Below the pieces are notes generated by a model. It searched no databases. It saw only the letters and a list, made by a program, of their open reading frames with translations, and was not told the origin of the DNA. Position numbers and translations under genes: made by a program. From NCBI GenBank assembly GCA_905479325.1, contig CAJQLW010000070.1:1-64000 (forward strand): 64,000 nucleotides of DNA, read 5' to 3'. Of the stretch, positions 45,186-54,686 are shown one piece after another. The DNA is from an uncultured Flavobacteriales bacterium (GTDB lineage: Bacteria; Bacteroidota; Bacteroidia; Flavobacteriales_E; Vicingaceae). The number at the start of each line of letters is the position of its first letter. Position 1 is the stretch's first letter.

Positions 45186-46259
45186 ATGAAAGTTTTACTA
45201 ATTAGCAGACCTACTCTGTTTTCGGCGCCCGGTGGGGATACTGTTCAAATAAGGGAGACTGCTAATGAGTTAATAAAGCTAGGAGTGGAAGCAGATATTT
45301 GTTTGGCAGATGAGGTAGTAAATTATGACTCATACGACTTGCTCCACTTTTTTAATATTATAAGGCCAAACACAATATCAGGACACGTTAAAAAGTCAAA
45401 TTTACCGTTTGTTATTTCTACCATTTTTGTTGATTATTCTGAAATTGAACGAAGTGAGAGAGGACTTCTATTTAGGTTTTTGGCTAAGGTATTTGGTCCT
45501 GACGGAACCGATTATTTTAAAACCATTGGGCGTTTAATTTTTAACAAAGAAAAAATTATTGATCGTTCTTATTTGTTTTACGGACATAGAAAAAGCGCGG
45601 AGAAGCTTTTGAATTCAGCGAGTAAACTATTACCTAACTCTGATAATGAATTTAGAAGATTAAAAGAGCGATATAATTTTAGGAATACCTATACAAAGAT
45701 TCCAAATGGTGTAACTAACGATTTTATAGATCAAAAGTCTACTCATCAAAAAGGGATGGGTGTGGTTTGTGTTGGTAGAATTGAGTTTGTCAAAAATCAA
45801 CTGAATTTAATTAAGGCGCTAAAAGGAACAGGGATTCCATTGAAGATAATTGGCCAACCCGCACCAAATCACAAGGCATATTATGAACAATGCAAAAAAG
45901 AGGCGACAGATAATATTCAATTTCTAGGTCAGAAGAGTAAAGAAGAGATTATTCATGAGTTAGATCAAGCGAAAGTTCATGTGTTACCTAGTTGGTTTGA
46001 AACAACTGGACTGAGTTCCATAGAAGCTCTTGCCCGAAGATGCAACATTGTAATTACAAAAAAGGGAGATACTGAGGAGTATTTTGAAGATTTTGCTTTT
46101 TATTGTGACCCTCAAAGTCCTGATTCAATTCGTGAAGCAATAGAGAGAGCATTAGAGGAGGACGTGAACCCTGAGTTAAATAAATTTATTCGACAAAATT
46201 TCACTTGGCAGAATGCCGCGCAGAAAACCCTGAAGGCGTATCAAAAAGTTTTGAGCTAA
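45186..46259 (+). CDS. family 4 glycosyltransferase
   Basis: GT-B fold, 357 residues. KVLLISRPTLFSAPGGDTVQIRET at the N terminus, nucleotide-binding half with VCVGRIEFVKNQLNLIKAL, KIIGQP, IQFLGQKSKEEI and the EX7E motif in SWFETTGLSSIEAL. Retaining enzyme acting on a nucleotide sugar. ATG lies 10 bases after the polymerase stop. Confidence 0.92.
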   Translation: MKVLLISRPTLFSAPGGDTVQIRETANELIKLGVEADICLADEVVNYDSYDLLHFFNIIRPNTISGHVKKSNLPFVISTIFVDYSEIERSERGLLFRFLAKVFGPDGTDYFKTIGRLIFNKEKIIDRSYLFYGHRKSAEKLLNSASKLLPNSDNEFRRLKERYNFRNTYTKIPNGVTNDFIDQKSTHQKGMGVVCVGRIEFVKNQLNLIKALKGTGIPLKIIGQPAPNHKAYYEQCKKEATDNIQFLGQKSKEEIIHELDQAKVHVLPSWFETTGLSSIEALARRCNIVITKKGDTEEYFEDFAFYCDPQSPDSIREAIERALEEDVNPELNKFIRQNFTWQNAAQKTLKAYQKVLS

Positions 46260-46287
46260 ATTTGCAGCAATAAAAAGGCTTTAACTA

Positions 46288-47580
46288 TTGAAGAACATAC
46301 TCGCATATTTAGATAAGGCAATTTATTTTTCCCTCATCTACATTACAATAACATTCCCCCTGTCTTTTAGGTATTCAAACGTAGGGCTGGTAGCGCTTGT
46401 TGTATTTTGGATTGTAAAAAAGGGTATAGCAAAAGAGGGGTTTCACCTTTCTTTTAGAAATAGAAATGAAAGGTTAGTGTTTTTTTCATACCTGCTGCTT
46501 TTCTTTTGGCAGGTAATCACTTTGTTTTACACTGAAAACTTAGAAAGTGGAGTTAAAAATTTGGAAGGGAAACTGAGTTTATTGGTATTGCCAATAGTTA
46601 TGTATGATCTTAAGTTAGACATAGAAAAATGGTATAGCTTGGTTAAATTTTACATTTACTCACTCTCAGTTTGCACTCTTTTTCTTTTGGGTCAGTCTAC
46701 TTACAACTACTTTTCAGAAGGATACTTTTTAACCTATCACGATTTCACACGTTCATTAGATTTTCATGCAGTATTCTATTCTTATTATATATTCTTATCT
46801 CTTCAGTTTGTTTTTATGCTTTACAGAAAAATGAATTTGAAGAAATTTGAAAAATGGATAATGGTAGCATCTGTTGTATTTTCTGTCGTTGCACTGATTA
46901 TATCTGCTTCCAAAAATGTTATAGTAGTTAGCATTTTAAGTTTTGTTGTAGCCTTGAGCCTTAGAGTTTTTAAGCAAAAGTTAAAAGCAAAAGAAGTGTT
47001 AATTTCTATCTTGGTGGTAATTCTAAGTGGGTTGGCTATTAGTCAAATACCAAGCATTAAAAACAGATACTTAGAACTGGGTAAACTAGATGGAATAGAA
47101 AACTTAGATAAAATAAATTCAGGGATATTGCTAACTCACGAGGACAATGTCAAATTTAATGGCACTTCTTTACGAATTGTTTTTTGGAGTGTTGGTATAA
47201 AAAAATTACTATCTGAAAATAGGCTAATGATAGGGCTAACTCCCGGTGATAGGCGAGCTATTATGAATGAAGAATTTTATGAAAATGGCCTTAACCCTGC
47301 ATTTGAAAATTATAACTTGCACAATCAATATGTTCAAACCTTTGTTGAAATGGGTCTTATTGGGCTCCTTCTTTATGTGTTACTAAACTTCTTCTACTTC
47401 AAGTTGGCTATTTCAGATAAAAATTATCTCTTGTTAATTTTTATGATTGCTTTCACTATTTTTCAAATGACCGAATCAGTATTGGAAAGGAATAAGGGCA
47501 TTGTATTCTTTATTTTTTTCATATTGTTTTTTCAAAAGTTGACACCCCAAATCAATGAAAATAGGAATATTAGGAACTAG
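46288..47580 (+). CDS. O-antigen ligase (WaaL/Wzy_C)-family membrane protein
   Basis: 430 residues with about twelve helices. Wzy_C-like middle (FLYSLLLFFWQVITLFYTEN, FSVVALIISASKNVIVVS) and a large periplasmic loop with GLTPGD, then ENYNLHNQYVQTFVEMGLIGLLLY, where the HNQY-x-ME segment is the family signature. It may ligate the finished chain to lipid A core or act as a second polymerase. The start is TTG at 46288 (MKNILAYLDKAIYF); no ATG is in frame nearby. 3' end overlaps the next gene by 26 bases. Confidence 0.87.
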   Translation: MKNILAYLDKAIYFSLIYITITFPLSFRYSNVGLVALVVFWIVKKGIAKEGFHLSFRNRNERLVFFSYLLLFFWQVITLFYTENLESGVKNLEGKLSLLVLPIVMYDLKLDIEKWYSLVKFYIYSLSVCTLFLLGQSTYNYFSEGYFLTYHDFTRSLDFHAVFYSYYIFLSLQFVFMLYRKMNLKKFEKWIMVASVVFSVVALIISASKNVIVVSILSFVVALSLRVFKQKLKAKEVLISILVVILSGLAISQIPSIKNRYLELGKLDGIENLDKINSGILLTHEDNVKFNGTSLRIVFWSVGIKKLLSENRLMIGLTPGDRRAIMNEEFYENGLNPAFENYNLHNQYVQTFVEMGLIGLLLYVLLNFFYFKLAISDKNYLLLIFMIAFTIFQMTESVLERNKGIVFFIFFILFFQKLTPQINENRNIRN

Positions 47581-48658
47581 AGGAATACCAAACCATTATG
47601 GAGGCTTTGAGCAGTTTGCAGAATACTTGTCAGTTGCTTTGGTTAAAAAGGGGCACCAAGTAGTGGTGTATAATTCTTCAGACCATCCTTATCAAAAAAC
47701 AGAATGGAACGGAGTACAAATAAAGCATTGTAAAGATTGGGAAGGTAAAATTGGTACTTCAGGCCAATTTTTTTATGATTTAAATTGCATTCTTGACTCC
47801 AGGAAACAAAATTTCGACATTTTACTTCAATTGGGATATACGAGTAGTTCTGTGTGGAAGAGCCTTCTGCCTAAGAAAGCAATAGTAGTTACCAATATGG
47901 ACGGCTTAGAGTGGAAGCGATCAAAGTTTAGTGGTTCTGTGCAGCATTTTTTACGCAAGGCAGAAAAGTGGGCGGTACAAAGTTCCAATCACTTAGTGGC
48001 AGACTCGATTGGTATTCAGTCGTTTTTAAAAAAGAAATACAATGTAGACTCAACTTTTATAGCGTATGGATCTCATCTGTTTAATAATCCTGATGAGTTG
48101 ATGTTAGAGAAGTACAAGCAAAAAAAATACGCATACCACATGTTAATTGCTCGAATGGAGCCCGAAAATAATGTGGAAACTATTTTAGAAGGGATGAGCA
48201 AGTCAACTAGTAAAGAGCCCTTTTTAGTAATCGGCAAAACGGAAAATGCGTTTGGTCAGCATTTGGTAGAAAAGTTTAAAAATGATTCGCGCATACGTTT
48301 TTTAGGAGGGATCTACAATCTGGACGACCTCAACAACTTAAGATATTTTTCAAGCTGTTATTTTCACGGTCACTCTGTTGGTGGTACAAACCCTTCATTA
48401 TTAGAAGCTATGGCATCGTCTGCATTTATTGTGGCTCATAAGAATGAATTTAATGGAGCAGTATTAGAGAATGATGCGTTTTATTTTACCACCTCTAACG
48501 AGGTGGAAGCTATTTTAAATCAACAAGTTTTACCTGAAAAAAGAGAACAATTTATTCAGGCAAATAGGAAGAAGATACAAGAATTTTATACCTGGGAAAA
48601 CATCATTAATTCCTATGAAGACTTATTCCTTAAATTAGCGCAACAAAAGTCAGTTTAG
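47555..48658 (+). CDS. DUF1972 GT-B glycosyltransferase
   Basis: 367 residues. N-terminal DUF1972 domain with KIGILGTRGIPNHYGGFEQFAEYLS, then VYNSSDHPYQKTEWNGV and VTNMDGLEWKRSKF. C-terminal GT1-type domain with ARMEPENNVETIL, FLGGIYNLDDLNNL and HGHSVGGTNPSLLEAM, the donor site. Often annotated as a rhamnosyl- or fucosyltransferase. Its start lies 26 bases inside the previous gene, the longest overlap in the locus. Confidence 0.9.
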   Translation: MKIGILGTRGIPNHYGGFEQFAEYLSVALVKKGHQVVVYNSSDHPYQKTEWNGVQIKHCKDWEGKIGTSGQFFYDLNCILDSRKQNFDILLQLGYTSSSVWKSLLPKKAIVVTNMDGLEWKRSKFSGSVQHFLRKAEKWAVQSSNHLVADSIGIQSFLKKKYNVDSTFIAYGSHLFNNPDELMLEKYKQKKYAYHMLIARMEPENNVETILEGMSKSTSKEPFLVIGKTENAFGQHLVEKFKNDSRIRFLGGIYNLDDLNNLRYFSSCYFHGHSVGGTNPSLLEAMASSAFIVAHKNEFNGAVLENDAFYFTTSNEVEAILNQQVLPEKREQFIQANRKKIQEFYTWENIINSYEDLFLKLAQQKSV

Positions 48659-50037
48659 TGTACAAAAACCACGACTACCTTCTTTCATTGTATTACAGAA
48701 TTGCTGACACAGTAGTTCTGAATATAGCATTTGGCTTAGGCGTTTATTTGAGGTTCTATTCAGTTAGTAGCTTCGAATTTCAGTCTCAGCCCTCTTTTGA
48801 CTTAATTAAGAGCAATTACATTGGTTTGTTGCTGTTTATTAATGTTTCTTGGTTTTTTATATCTAACTCTCAGAAAATATACAACCTACAACATTTTACA
48901 AGTAAAAATAGATACGTATTTGCGGTTGTTTCTGCAATCGTTTTGCAACTTCTTATTACAGTTGCGTTCAATGGGTTAATAAAAACCTTTTATTCTAGGA
49001 TATTTTTACTGTATACGTACATTAGCTTTTCAGTATTCTTGTTTATTGGGCGGCGGCTTATTTCATTTGTATACCTGAAACGCTTAAAAAAGGCAAAAAG
49101 TCAAAATGCGATAGTGCTAATCGGCACAAAAGCTCAGTTGAGTGAAGTGAAGGAGTTTTTGGGAAATAATATTTCTACAGAAACTCAAAAACTAATTGAA
49201 CTGGAACCCGCAGGAATTCAATTACAAGAGCTGCAAAAAATAAACAGTGTATCGCCTATTTCTGAACTATATGTTTCTTTATCAGGACATTATGAAAACG
49301 AAGTAGAGGAGTTGTCGTTGTTTTGCGACAATCACTTTATTCGATTACGCCTAGTTTTTAATTGGAAAAAGGTTAGCTCACAAAATATTAACGTGGTCAA
49401 CTTTAGTCAAACCAATATTCTAAAACTATCGTTAACTCCGTTAGACGATCAATACAATGCTCTTCTCAAAAGAGGATTTGATTTAGTTTTTTCATTGTTA
49501 GTTACCGTTTTACTATTTAGCTGGTTATTCCCGATCATTGCCATTGCAGTTAAATTAAGTTCTCCAGGCCCTGTTTTCTTCAAACAAAAACGCTCAGGTA
49601 TAAATAACAAAGGCTTTAACTGTTATAAGTTTAGGAGTATGAGGCAGAATTCCGAAGCAGACTCCAAGCAAGCCACTCAAAATGACCCTAGAATAACAAA
49701 GGTTGGGGCTTTTCTTCGCAAGACTTCATTAGACGAACTACCGCAATTTATAAATGTTATTAAAGGCCAAATGAGTATTGTAGGTCCACGGCCACACATG
49801 CTAAAGCATACCGAGGAGTACAGTAACTTAGTTGGAAATTTTATGAACAGGCATGCCATTAAGCCCGGCATAACCGGACTAGCTCAAATCAAGGGTTTTA
49901 GAGGGGAAATTGATGATTTTGCTTTACTTCAAAATAGGGTTAGATTAGATCGTTTTTACGTAAACAACTGGACCTTGTTTTTTGATGTTAAGATTGTTTT
50001 TCTTACCATTTTTACAATGTTTAAAGACCACAAATAG
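48658..50037 (+). CDS. undecaprenyl-phosphate hexose phosphotransferase (WcaJ/WbaP-type)
   Basis: Initiates the repeat unit by moving sugar-1-phosphate to undecaprenyl phosphate. 459 residues: four helices at the N terminus, a CoA-binding-like cytosolic domain (about 140-260) and the transferase domain from about 270 with [54 protein letters not shown] and [10 protein letters not shown]. All catalytic blocks intact. Start is GTG at 48658, in the previous stop. Its position at the end of the locus is unusual, since these genes often come first. Overlaps the opposite-strand dgk gene by 17 bases. Confidence 0.95.
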   Translation: MYKNHDYLLSLYYRIADTVVLNIAFGLGVYLRFYSVSSFEFQSQPSFDLIKSNYIGLLLFINVSWFFISNSQKIYNLQHFTSKNRYVFAVVSAIVLQLLITVAFNGLIKTFYSRIFLLYTYISFSVFLFIGRRLISFVYLKRLKKAKSQNAIVLIGTKAQLSEVKEFLGNNISTETQKLIELEPAGIQLQELQKINSVSPISELYVSLSGHYENEVEELSLFCDNHFIRLRLVFNWKKVSSQNINVVNFSQTNILKLSLTPLDDQYNALLKRGFDLVFSLLVTVLLFSWLFPIIAIAVKLSSPGPVFFKQKRSGINNKGFNCYKFRSMRQNSEADSKQATQNDPRITKVGAFLRKTSLDELPQFINVIKGQMSIVGPRPHMLKHTEEYSNLVGNFMNRHAIKPGITGLAQIKGFRGEIDDFALLQNRVRLDRFYVNNWTLFFDVKIVFLTIFTMFKDHK

Positions 50038-50401
50038 CGATTAACTTTGGAGTAAAAATGATTCCTCCAACAAGTACGGCCAGAATACTAGCAATCAGAA
50101 CTCCCGCTGAAGCATAATCCTTAACCTCTCCAATGGTCTTATCCCAATTGGGCTCTACTTTATCTGCTAACCGCTCAATAGCAGTGTTAAATAATTCACA
50201 TAGCAAAACCAATGCAATTGCAATTGCTACAGCTAACCATTCAAAAGTATTTATCTTTAAAAGCAGTCCCATTATAGTAGCAATTACCGCCGCAGCTACA
50301 TGAATTCTAGAGTTGTGCTCCTCTTTTAAGAGTTTTCCTAACCCTCTAAATGCATGTGTAAAACTATATGCTCTGTCTTTGATAGAGAATTTTTTCTTCA
50401 T
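50021..50401 (-). CDS. diacylglycerol kinase family (undecaprenol kinase-like)
   Basis: Small integral membrane kinase, three helices, 126 residues from MKKKFSIKDRAYSFTHAFRG at 50401. A longer frame to 50425 lacks support. EEHNSRIHVAAA and CELFNTAIERLADKV are the active-site blocks of the family. In Gram-positives it makes undecaprenyl phosphate; here a similar role would supply the carrier lipid for the locus next door, by inference. Confidence 0.92.
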   Translation of the reverse strand: MKKKFSIKDRAYSFTHAFRGLGKLLKEEHNSRIHVAAAVIATIMGLLLKINTFEWLAVAIAIALVLLCELFNTAIERLADKVEPNWDKTIGEVKDYASAGVLIASILAVLVGGIIFTPKLIAICGL

Positions 50402-50523
50402 AAGTACAAATAAACGCAGAAGCAATAAGAATCTTTTATGCAGAGGGCTCCTTTTCGTGTAATTTGGAAGTGAGGGAAGTAACAGAGATCAAATTGAGCT
50501 ATTAAAAATGGTTTCAACAAAAA

Positions 50524-50547
50524 AAGCCTTGCATTTCTGCAAGGCTT
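50524..50547 (-). terminator. rho-independent terminator of tRNA-Phe
   Basis: Ten-base stem AAGCCTTGCA / TGCAAGGCTT closed by a GAAA-type tetraloop on the minus strand and followed by a T run. It lies 6 bases beyond the 3' end of the tRNA. Confidence 0.88.
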
Positions 50548-50553
50548 TCAAGG

Positions 50554-50626
50554 TGGTGCCAGCTGGAATCGAACCAGCGACACAAGGATTTTCAGTCCTT
50601 TGCTCTACCAACTGAGCTATGGCACC
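50554..50626 (-). tRNA. tRNA-Phe (GAA)
   Basis: Complete 73-base cloverleaf on the minus strand. Acceptor GGTGCCA/TGGCACC with discriminator A, D arm GCTC...GAGC, anticodon stem AAGGA/TCCTT with loop CTGAAAA (anticodon GAA, 34-36), T arm GCTGG TTCGATT CCAGC. CCA is not encoded (CCT follows). Stand-alone gene with its own terminator. Confidence 0.97.
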
Positions 50627-50741
50627 CTCTCCGATGTTCAAAAACTGTCAACACAATTTTTATCGGGCGACAAATGTAAAAATAAAAATCGTCGTAGAAC
50701 AAAATTTATTTCAAAATATTTTATGGCTGTTAAACAATACA

Positions 50742-50749
50742 TACTTTTG
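50742..50749 (+). promoter_or_regulatory. -7 box (TACTTTTG) of coaX, probably leaderless
   Basis: TACTTTTG matches TAnnTTTG and ends just 7 bases before the coaX ATG at 50757. The start of transcription should fall at or beside the start codon, giving a leaderless message. Confidence 0.5.
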
Positions 50750-50756
50750 ACCAATT

Positions 50757-51491
50757 ATGAATAGACGCTTAGCAATAGATATTGGTAACACTCGAACAAA
50801 GTTTGCCATTTTTGAAGAGCGTGAATTATTGCATTCGCTTAGTTTAAAGAACGATGCTCTTGAACTAAATAATGAGATGATTAAGGAATTTGGGGTTACA
50901 TCCATTATTATGTCCTCTGTAAATGCTGAAGCTGAATCGCAATTACAATTAGTGAATATTCACAAAAAGAAGTTGATGCTTCATTATACAACTCCACTGC
51001 CTTTTGTTATAGAATATGAAAGCCCTGAAACTTTGGGTAAAGATCGAATTGCGGCAGTTGCTGGAGCATTTGCTCGCTTCCCTCAAAACAATGTTTTGGT
51101 GATTGATGCTGGTACTTGTGTTACTTATGATTTTTTAACAGCTCAAGGGAAGTATTTAGGAGGGGCAATTTCTCCAGGTGTGCAACTCCGGCTTCAAGCC
51201 ATGAATAGTCATACGAGTAAATTACCACTGTTGCACTGGGAAGGAGGAGATAAGCCTCAGAACATTGGAAGAACGACGATTACATCAATGCTTTCTGGAG
51301 TTGTTAATGGAATGCTTTCCGAAATTCAAGGCTTTATAAATGCCTACGAGAAGCAATATAATTCACTAAAAATCGTAATTACAGGAGGCGATGCCAATTT
51401 CTTTGTAAAAGAGTTAAAAAATGGCATCTTTGCAGACCCAAATTTGGTGCTAAAAGGCTTGAATGAAATACTTATTTACAATGGCGAATAA
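50757..51491 (+). CDS. coaX: type III pantothenate kinase
   Basis: First step of coenzyme A synthesis. 244 residues of the ASKHA fold: phosphate-1 loop LAIDIGNTRTKFAIF, GKDRIAAVAGAF, catalytic Asp in VIDAGTCVTYDF, and GGAISPGVQLRLQAM, ITGGDANFF. First gene of an envelope operon. Its end overlaps the outer-membrane protein gene by 11 bases. Confidence 0.95.
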   Translation: MNRRLAIDIGNTRTKFAIFEERELLHSLSLKNDALELNNEMIKEFGVTSIIMSSVNAEAESQLQLVNIHKKKLMLHYTTPLPFVIEYESPETLGKDRIAAVAGAFARFPQNNVLVIDAGTCVTYDFLTAQGKYLGGAISPGVQLRLQAMNSHTSKLPLLHWEGGDKPQNIGRTTITSMLSGVVNGMLSEIQGFINAYEKQYNSLKIVITGGDANFFVKELKNGIFADPNLVLKGLNEILIYNGE

Positions 51492-52809
51492 ACGCTTCGC
51501 TTTTACATTGATTTTCTTTTCGGTATTCGGCTTTTTGCAAGCGCAAAAGAATACGGATTCGCCCTATTCGAGGTATGGTATTGGAAACATAAATCCGGTT
51601 ACCTTTAACGGTAATTTTGGTTTGGGAGGAGCAGGCATAGCTTGGCGTCCATTTCAATACAAACCCTTGGTTTATGATTCTTTGTCTAGAAGTAATGCCA
51701 ACCTAAACGATAGAGGTTCAAACTTTATCAATGCTGTAAATCCGGCATCGTTTTCAAACATTAGTTTAACAACCTTTGAATTTTCAGCTATTTCTAGAAA
51801 CGCTCAGTACATTTCTGGCGAACAAACTAGAACAGGAACTAATACTCAATTTAGCCACATGAGTTTAGCCTTGCCTCTTGGAGAAAAAGTTGGAATGGCT
51901 TTCGGTATTAAGCCTTATACTTTGGTTGGGTATGATTATGCAAATGCAGATACTGTGAACAATGAAGCTGCTTTCTCCAGTTATGAAGGTTCAGGTGGTG
52001 TTAACGAAATGTACATTGGGTTTGGATTTGAATTCTTAAAGAATTTTTCTTTTGGAATGAGTGGGAGTTATTATTTCGGTGAAATAATTGATAACAGGAG
52101 AGTAGTATATGAAAGTGCCGGCTCGGGATTTTTTAATAGCCTAGACGAAAGAACTACACGGGTGAACAGTGTTGCTTACAAAGCAGGTTTACAGTATTTC
52201 CGACACTTAAATGATGATTATAGGATAGTGGCAGGTGTAACTTTATCTCCAAGAGATCAGTTAGGTGCAGAACAGACTCGATTACTTCGTAATTACTCTG
52301 GCTCACCGGGAACGGAGAATTTCTTAGATACCGCTCTATTTCAAGAGGCATCAAAAATGAATGTTGCAAACATGGCTGTTTTGGGTTTTGGTTTTGCTTT
52401 TGAAAAGAAAACACATTGGATGTTAACTGCAGATGTGCGATTAAATACTTGGGGCAACTCCGATCTAAGTTCAGATGTTGAACTTGCGAATGGTCAAACT
52501 ATTCATGTTGGCTTTGATAAATATGTAAATACAACGGGCTTTGGTTCATACTTTAGTAAAATTGGCTATCGTTCAGGATTAAGATATAATAGCTCATTGG
52601 TTAGAATAGATAATGAAGACATTTCTGAGTTTGGCATAAGTTTTGGATTAACCATACCGTTACGTAAAACCTTTTCCACTTTAAATATTGGTGCTGAAGT
52701 TGGACAAAGAGGTAAGGACGAAAACGGTTTAGTTCAAGAGAATTTTTTCAACCTACAGTTAGGTGTAACAATAAATGATAAATGGTTTATCAAAAGACAA
52801 TACGATTAA
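51481..52809 (+). CDS. outer-membrane beta-barrel protein
   Basis: 442 residues from MANKRFAFTLIFFSVFGFLQAQ, a signal peptide. An upstream in-frame ATG at 51463 is rejected because it would lie deeper in coaX. The body alternates polar and aromatic residues with repeated strand ends (SMSGSYYFGE, GVTLSPRD, LGFGFAFEKK) and ends ISFGLTIPLRKTFSTLNIG, a barrel close. Family is the coaX-linked outer-membrane protein of Bacteroidota, function unknown, possibly in lipid or LPS transport given lptC two genes on. Confidence 0.82.
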   Translation: MANKRFAFTLIFFSVFGFLQAQKNTDSPYSRYGIGNINPVTFNGNFGLGGAGIAWRPFQYKPLVYDSLSRSNANLNDRGSNFINAVNPASFSNISLTTFEFSAISRNAQYISGEQTRTGTNTQFSHMSLALPLGEKVGMAFGIKPYTLVGYDYANADTVNNEAAFSSYEGSGGVNEMYIGFGFEFLKNFSFGMSGSYYFGEIIDNRRVVYESAGSGFFNSLDERTTRVNSVAYKAGLQYFRHLNDDYRIVAGVTLSPRDQLGAEQTRLLRNYSGSPGTENFLDTALFQEASKMNVANMAVLGFGFAFEKKTHWMLTADVRLNTWGNSDLSSDVELANGQTIHVGFDKYVNTTGFGSYFSKIGYRSGLRYNSSLVRIDNEDISEFGISFGLTIPLRKTFSTLNIGAEVGQRGKDENGLVQENFFNLQLGVTINDKWFIKRQYD

Positions 52810-52820
52810 AAACAAAAAGC

Positions 52821-54116
52821 ATGAAAAAATTAGGATTATTAATGATTGTAGCTTTAATGGCAGGAAGTTCATACGCTCAAAAGTATGGCGCTGATAGCGT
52901 AAAATGTATTGAGAACCTTTCTCTTTATAAAGACTATTACAGACAAAAAATGTATGATGACGCGTATAAATACTGGAAAGTAGCGTATGACATCTGTCCG
53001 GCATCATCAGAGAAAATGTATGTTGACGGTGTTAATTTATTAAGAAGAAGAGAAAGTAAGGCTAAGACAGAAGTACAAAAGAATCAAATAATTGATTCTT
53101 TAATAACGGTATACGACAGAAGAAAAGAAAACTTTGGAAGTAATCAAGGAAGAGTTGATGGTAGAAAAGGAACTGACTTGTTACGTTATAAAAGCGATCA
53201 GCCTGAATTACCTTTTGTTGTTTTAGAGAGTGCCGTAAATGAAGGGGGCAATTTTGCCGAAGCAGGAACGATTGCATCTTATATGACTGCCGCCGTTTTG
53301 ATGGGAAAGGCAGAAAAAAAGACTTCAGAAGAAGTAGTTAAGATTTTTGCTCAGTTGACAGAAATATTGGAGTTCAACATTGCAAAATATGAAGGAAAGA
53401 AAACACAAGAATATTATGTAAAAGCTCAGGAAAGTGTAAATGATTTGGCAAGCCCATATTTAAGTTGTGAAGTTTTGGTTAAAATGGCTGAAGAAGGTTA
53501 TGAGAAAAACAAAGCAGATGCGACTTGGATGGAAAGAACTGCTGATATTTTAGATAAAAAGAGTTGTACTGATGCTCCTATTTTCTTCACTATCGCAAAA
53601 GAAATGCACAGCTCGAACCCTTCTTCAGTGTCTGCTGAAAAAATGGGAATTATGAGTTTAAAAAACAAAGAGTATGGTGCAGCCGAAAGCTTTTTTCAGC
53701 AAGCAATTGATTTAGCTCAAGATGAAACAAAAAAAGCAGATTATTATATTGAGTTAGCACAAGCACAAAGCAGTGCTGGTAAATACGGAGCTGCTAGAAC
53801 CAATGCAAGAAAAGCTGCAAGTTTAAAAAGTGGTTGGGGATTACCTTACATGATGATTGGGGATATGATTGCTGGAAGTTCTTCTTGCGGAGGGGCTGAT
53901 GCTTGTGCTCAAAAGGCAATTTATTGGTTAGCTGTTGACTATTACATTAAAGCTAAATCTATCGATCCCTCTATTTCCGGGAAAATAGACGGTAAAATTG
54001 CTACCTATTCAAAGTATTTCCCAACCCAAGAAGATTGTTTCTTCGGTGGAACAAAAGCAGGCGACACGATTAATATTGGTTGTTGGATTGGAGAGTCTAC
54101 AAAAGCTAGATTTTAA
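52821..54116 (+). CDS. exported tetratricopeptide-repeat protein
   Basis: 431 residues from MKKLGLLMIVALMAGSSYAQK, a signal peptide, 12 bases after the previous stop. TPR-like helices run through the protein: YKDYYRQKMYDDAYKYWKVAYD near the start and AESFFQQAIDLAQDETKKADY, then AQSSAGKYGAARTNARKAASLK. Four Cys near the end (SSSCGGADAC, EDCFF, GCWIG). Probably a periplasmic scaffold. Part of the coaX-lptC operon. Confidence 0.82.
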   Translation: MKKLGLLMIVALMAGSSYAQKYGADSVKCIENLSLYKDYYRQKMYDDAYKYWKVAYDICPASSEKMYVDGVNLLRRRESKAKTEVQKNQIIDSLITVYDRRKENFGSNQGRVDGRKGTDLLRYKSDQPELPFVVLESAVNEGGNFAEAGTIASYMTAAVLMGKAEKKTSEEVVKIFAQLTEILEFNIAKYEGKKTQEYYVKAQESVNDLASPYLSCEVLVKMAEEGYEKNKADATWMERTADILDKKSCTDAPIFFTIAKEMHSSNPSSVSAEKMGIMSLKNKEYGAAESFFQQAIDLAQDETKKADYYIELAQAQSSAGKYGAARTNARKAASLKSGWGLPYMMIGDMIAGSSSCGGADACAQKAIYWLAVDYYIKAKSIDPSISGKIDGKIATYSKYFPTQEDCFFGGTKAGDTINIGCWIGESTKARF

Positions 54117-54686
54117 TTGAAAAGTAATACCACTTTAAAATACAAAAGCACTCGCTTAAAGTACTGTATTCCGGTACTTTTTGGGGTGCTTTTTTCTTGT
54201 TCTAACGATTTAGAAGATGTTAAAAAATACGATTCAACCCAGGTTTTGCCGGATCAAGTGGTAAAACAAGTTGAAGTAATGTATAGTACAAGTGGGAATG
54301 TTGTTTTTCAACTCAATGCTCCTATTTTATATCAGTATGGTGGTAAAAAAAACTACAACGAAATGACAGAAGGCGTAGAGGTTAAGATTTTCAATAAACA
54401 AATGGTAGTCACCACAAAACTGACTTCTAATTATGCCATAGACTCTACCTACGCAAATAAAATGGAGGCCAGAGAAAATGTAATTGTTGTGAATGAAAAG
54501 GGTGAAACCTTGAACACAGAAAAGCTACTTTGGAATAAAAAAACAGAGCAAATAACTTCAGATGTGTTTGTGAAAATTACAACTGCTGATCAAATTATTA
54601 TGGGGAAAGGCCTAATTTCAAATCAAGACTTTACAGAGTACAGAATTTTAGAACCAAGTGGAATTATCAACATAGACAATGATTAA
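54117..54686 (+). CDS. lptC: LPS export protein LptC
   Basis: 189 residues. Lipoprotein-type N terminus with lipobox region GVLFSCSND, then the OstA-like jelly-roll: DQVVKQVEVMYSTSGNVVFQLNAP, YNEMTEGVEVKIFN and later EARENVIVVNEKGETLNTEKLLWN. It passes lipopolysaccharide from LptB2FG toward LptA. Start is TTG at 54117, directly after the TPR stop. Overlaps the next small gene by 8 bases. Confidence 0.9.
   Translation: MKSNTTLKYKSTRLKYCIPVLFGVLFSCSNDLEDVKKYDSTQVLPDQVVKQVEVMYSTSGNVVFQLNAPILYQYGGKKNYNEMTEGVEVKIFNKQMVVTTKLTSNYAIDSTYANKMEARENVIVVNEKGETLNTEKLLWNKKTEQITSDVFVKITTADQIIMGKGLISNQDFTEYRILEPSGIINIDND

Noticed and set aside
35646-50037. Restriction, phage or defence island hidden in the polysaccharide region.
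   Set aside because: All genes are glycan-related or membrane proteins, with no nuclease, methylase or integrase motifs.
50742-50760. CoaX start further upstream (ATG near 50723).
   Set aside because: It is out of frame with the DIGNTRTKF motif, and the -7 box would lie inside the gene.
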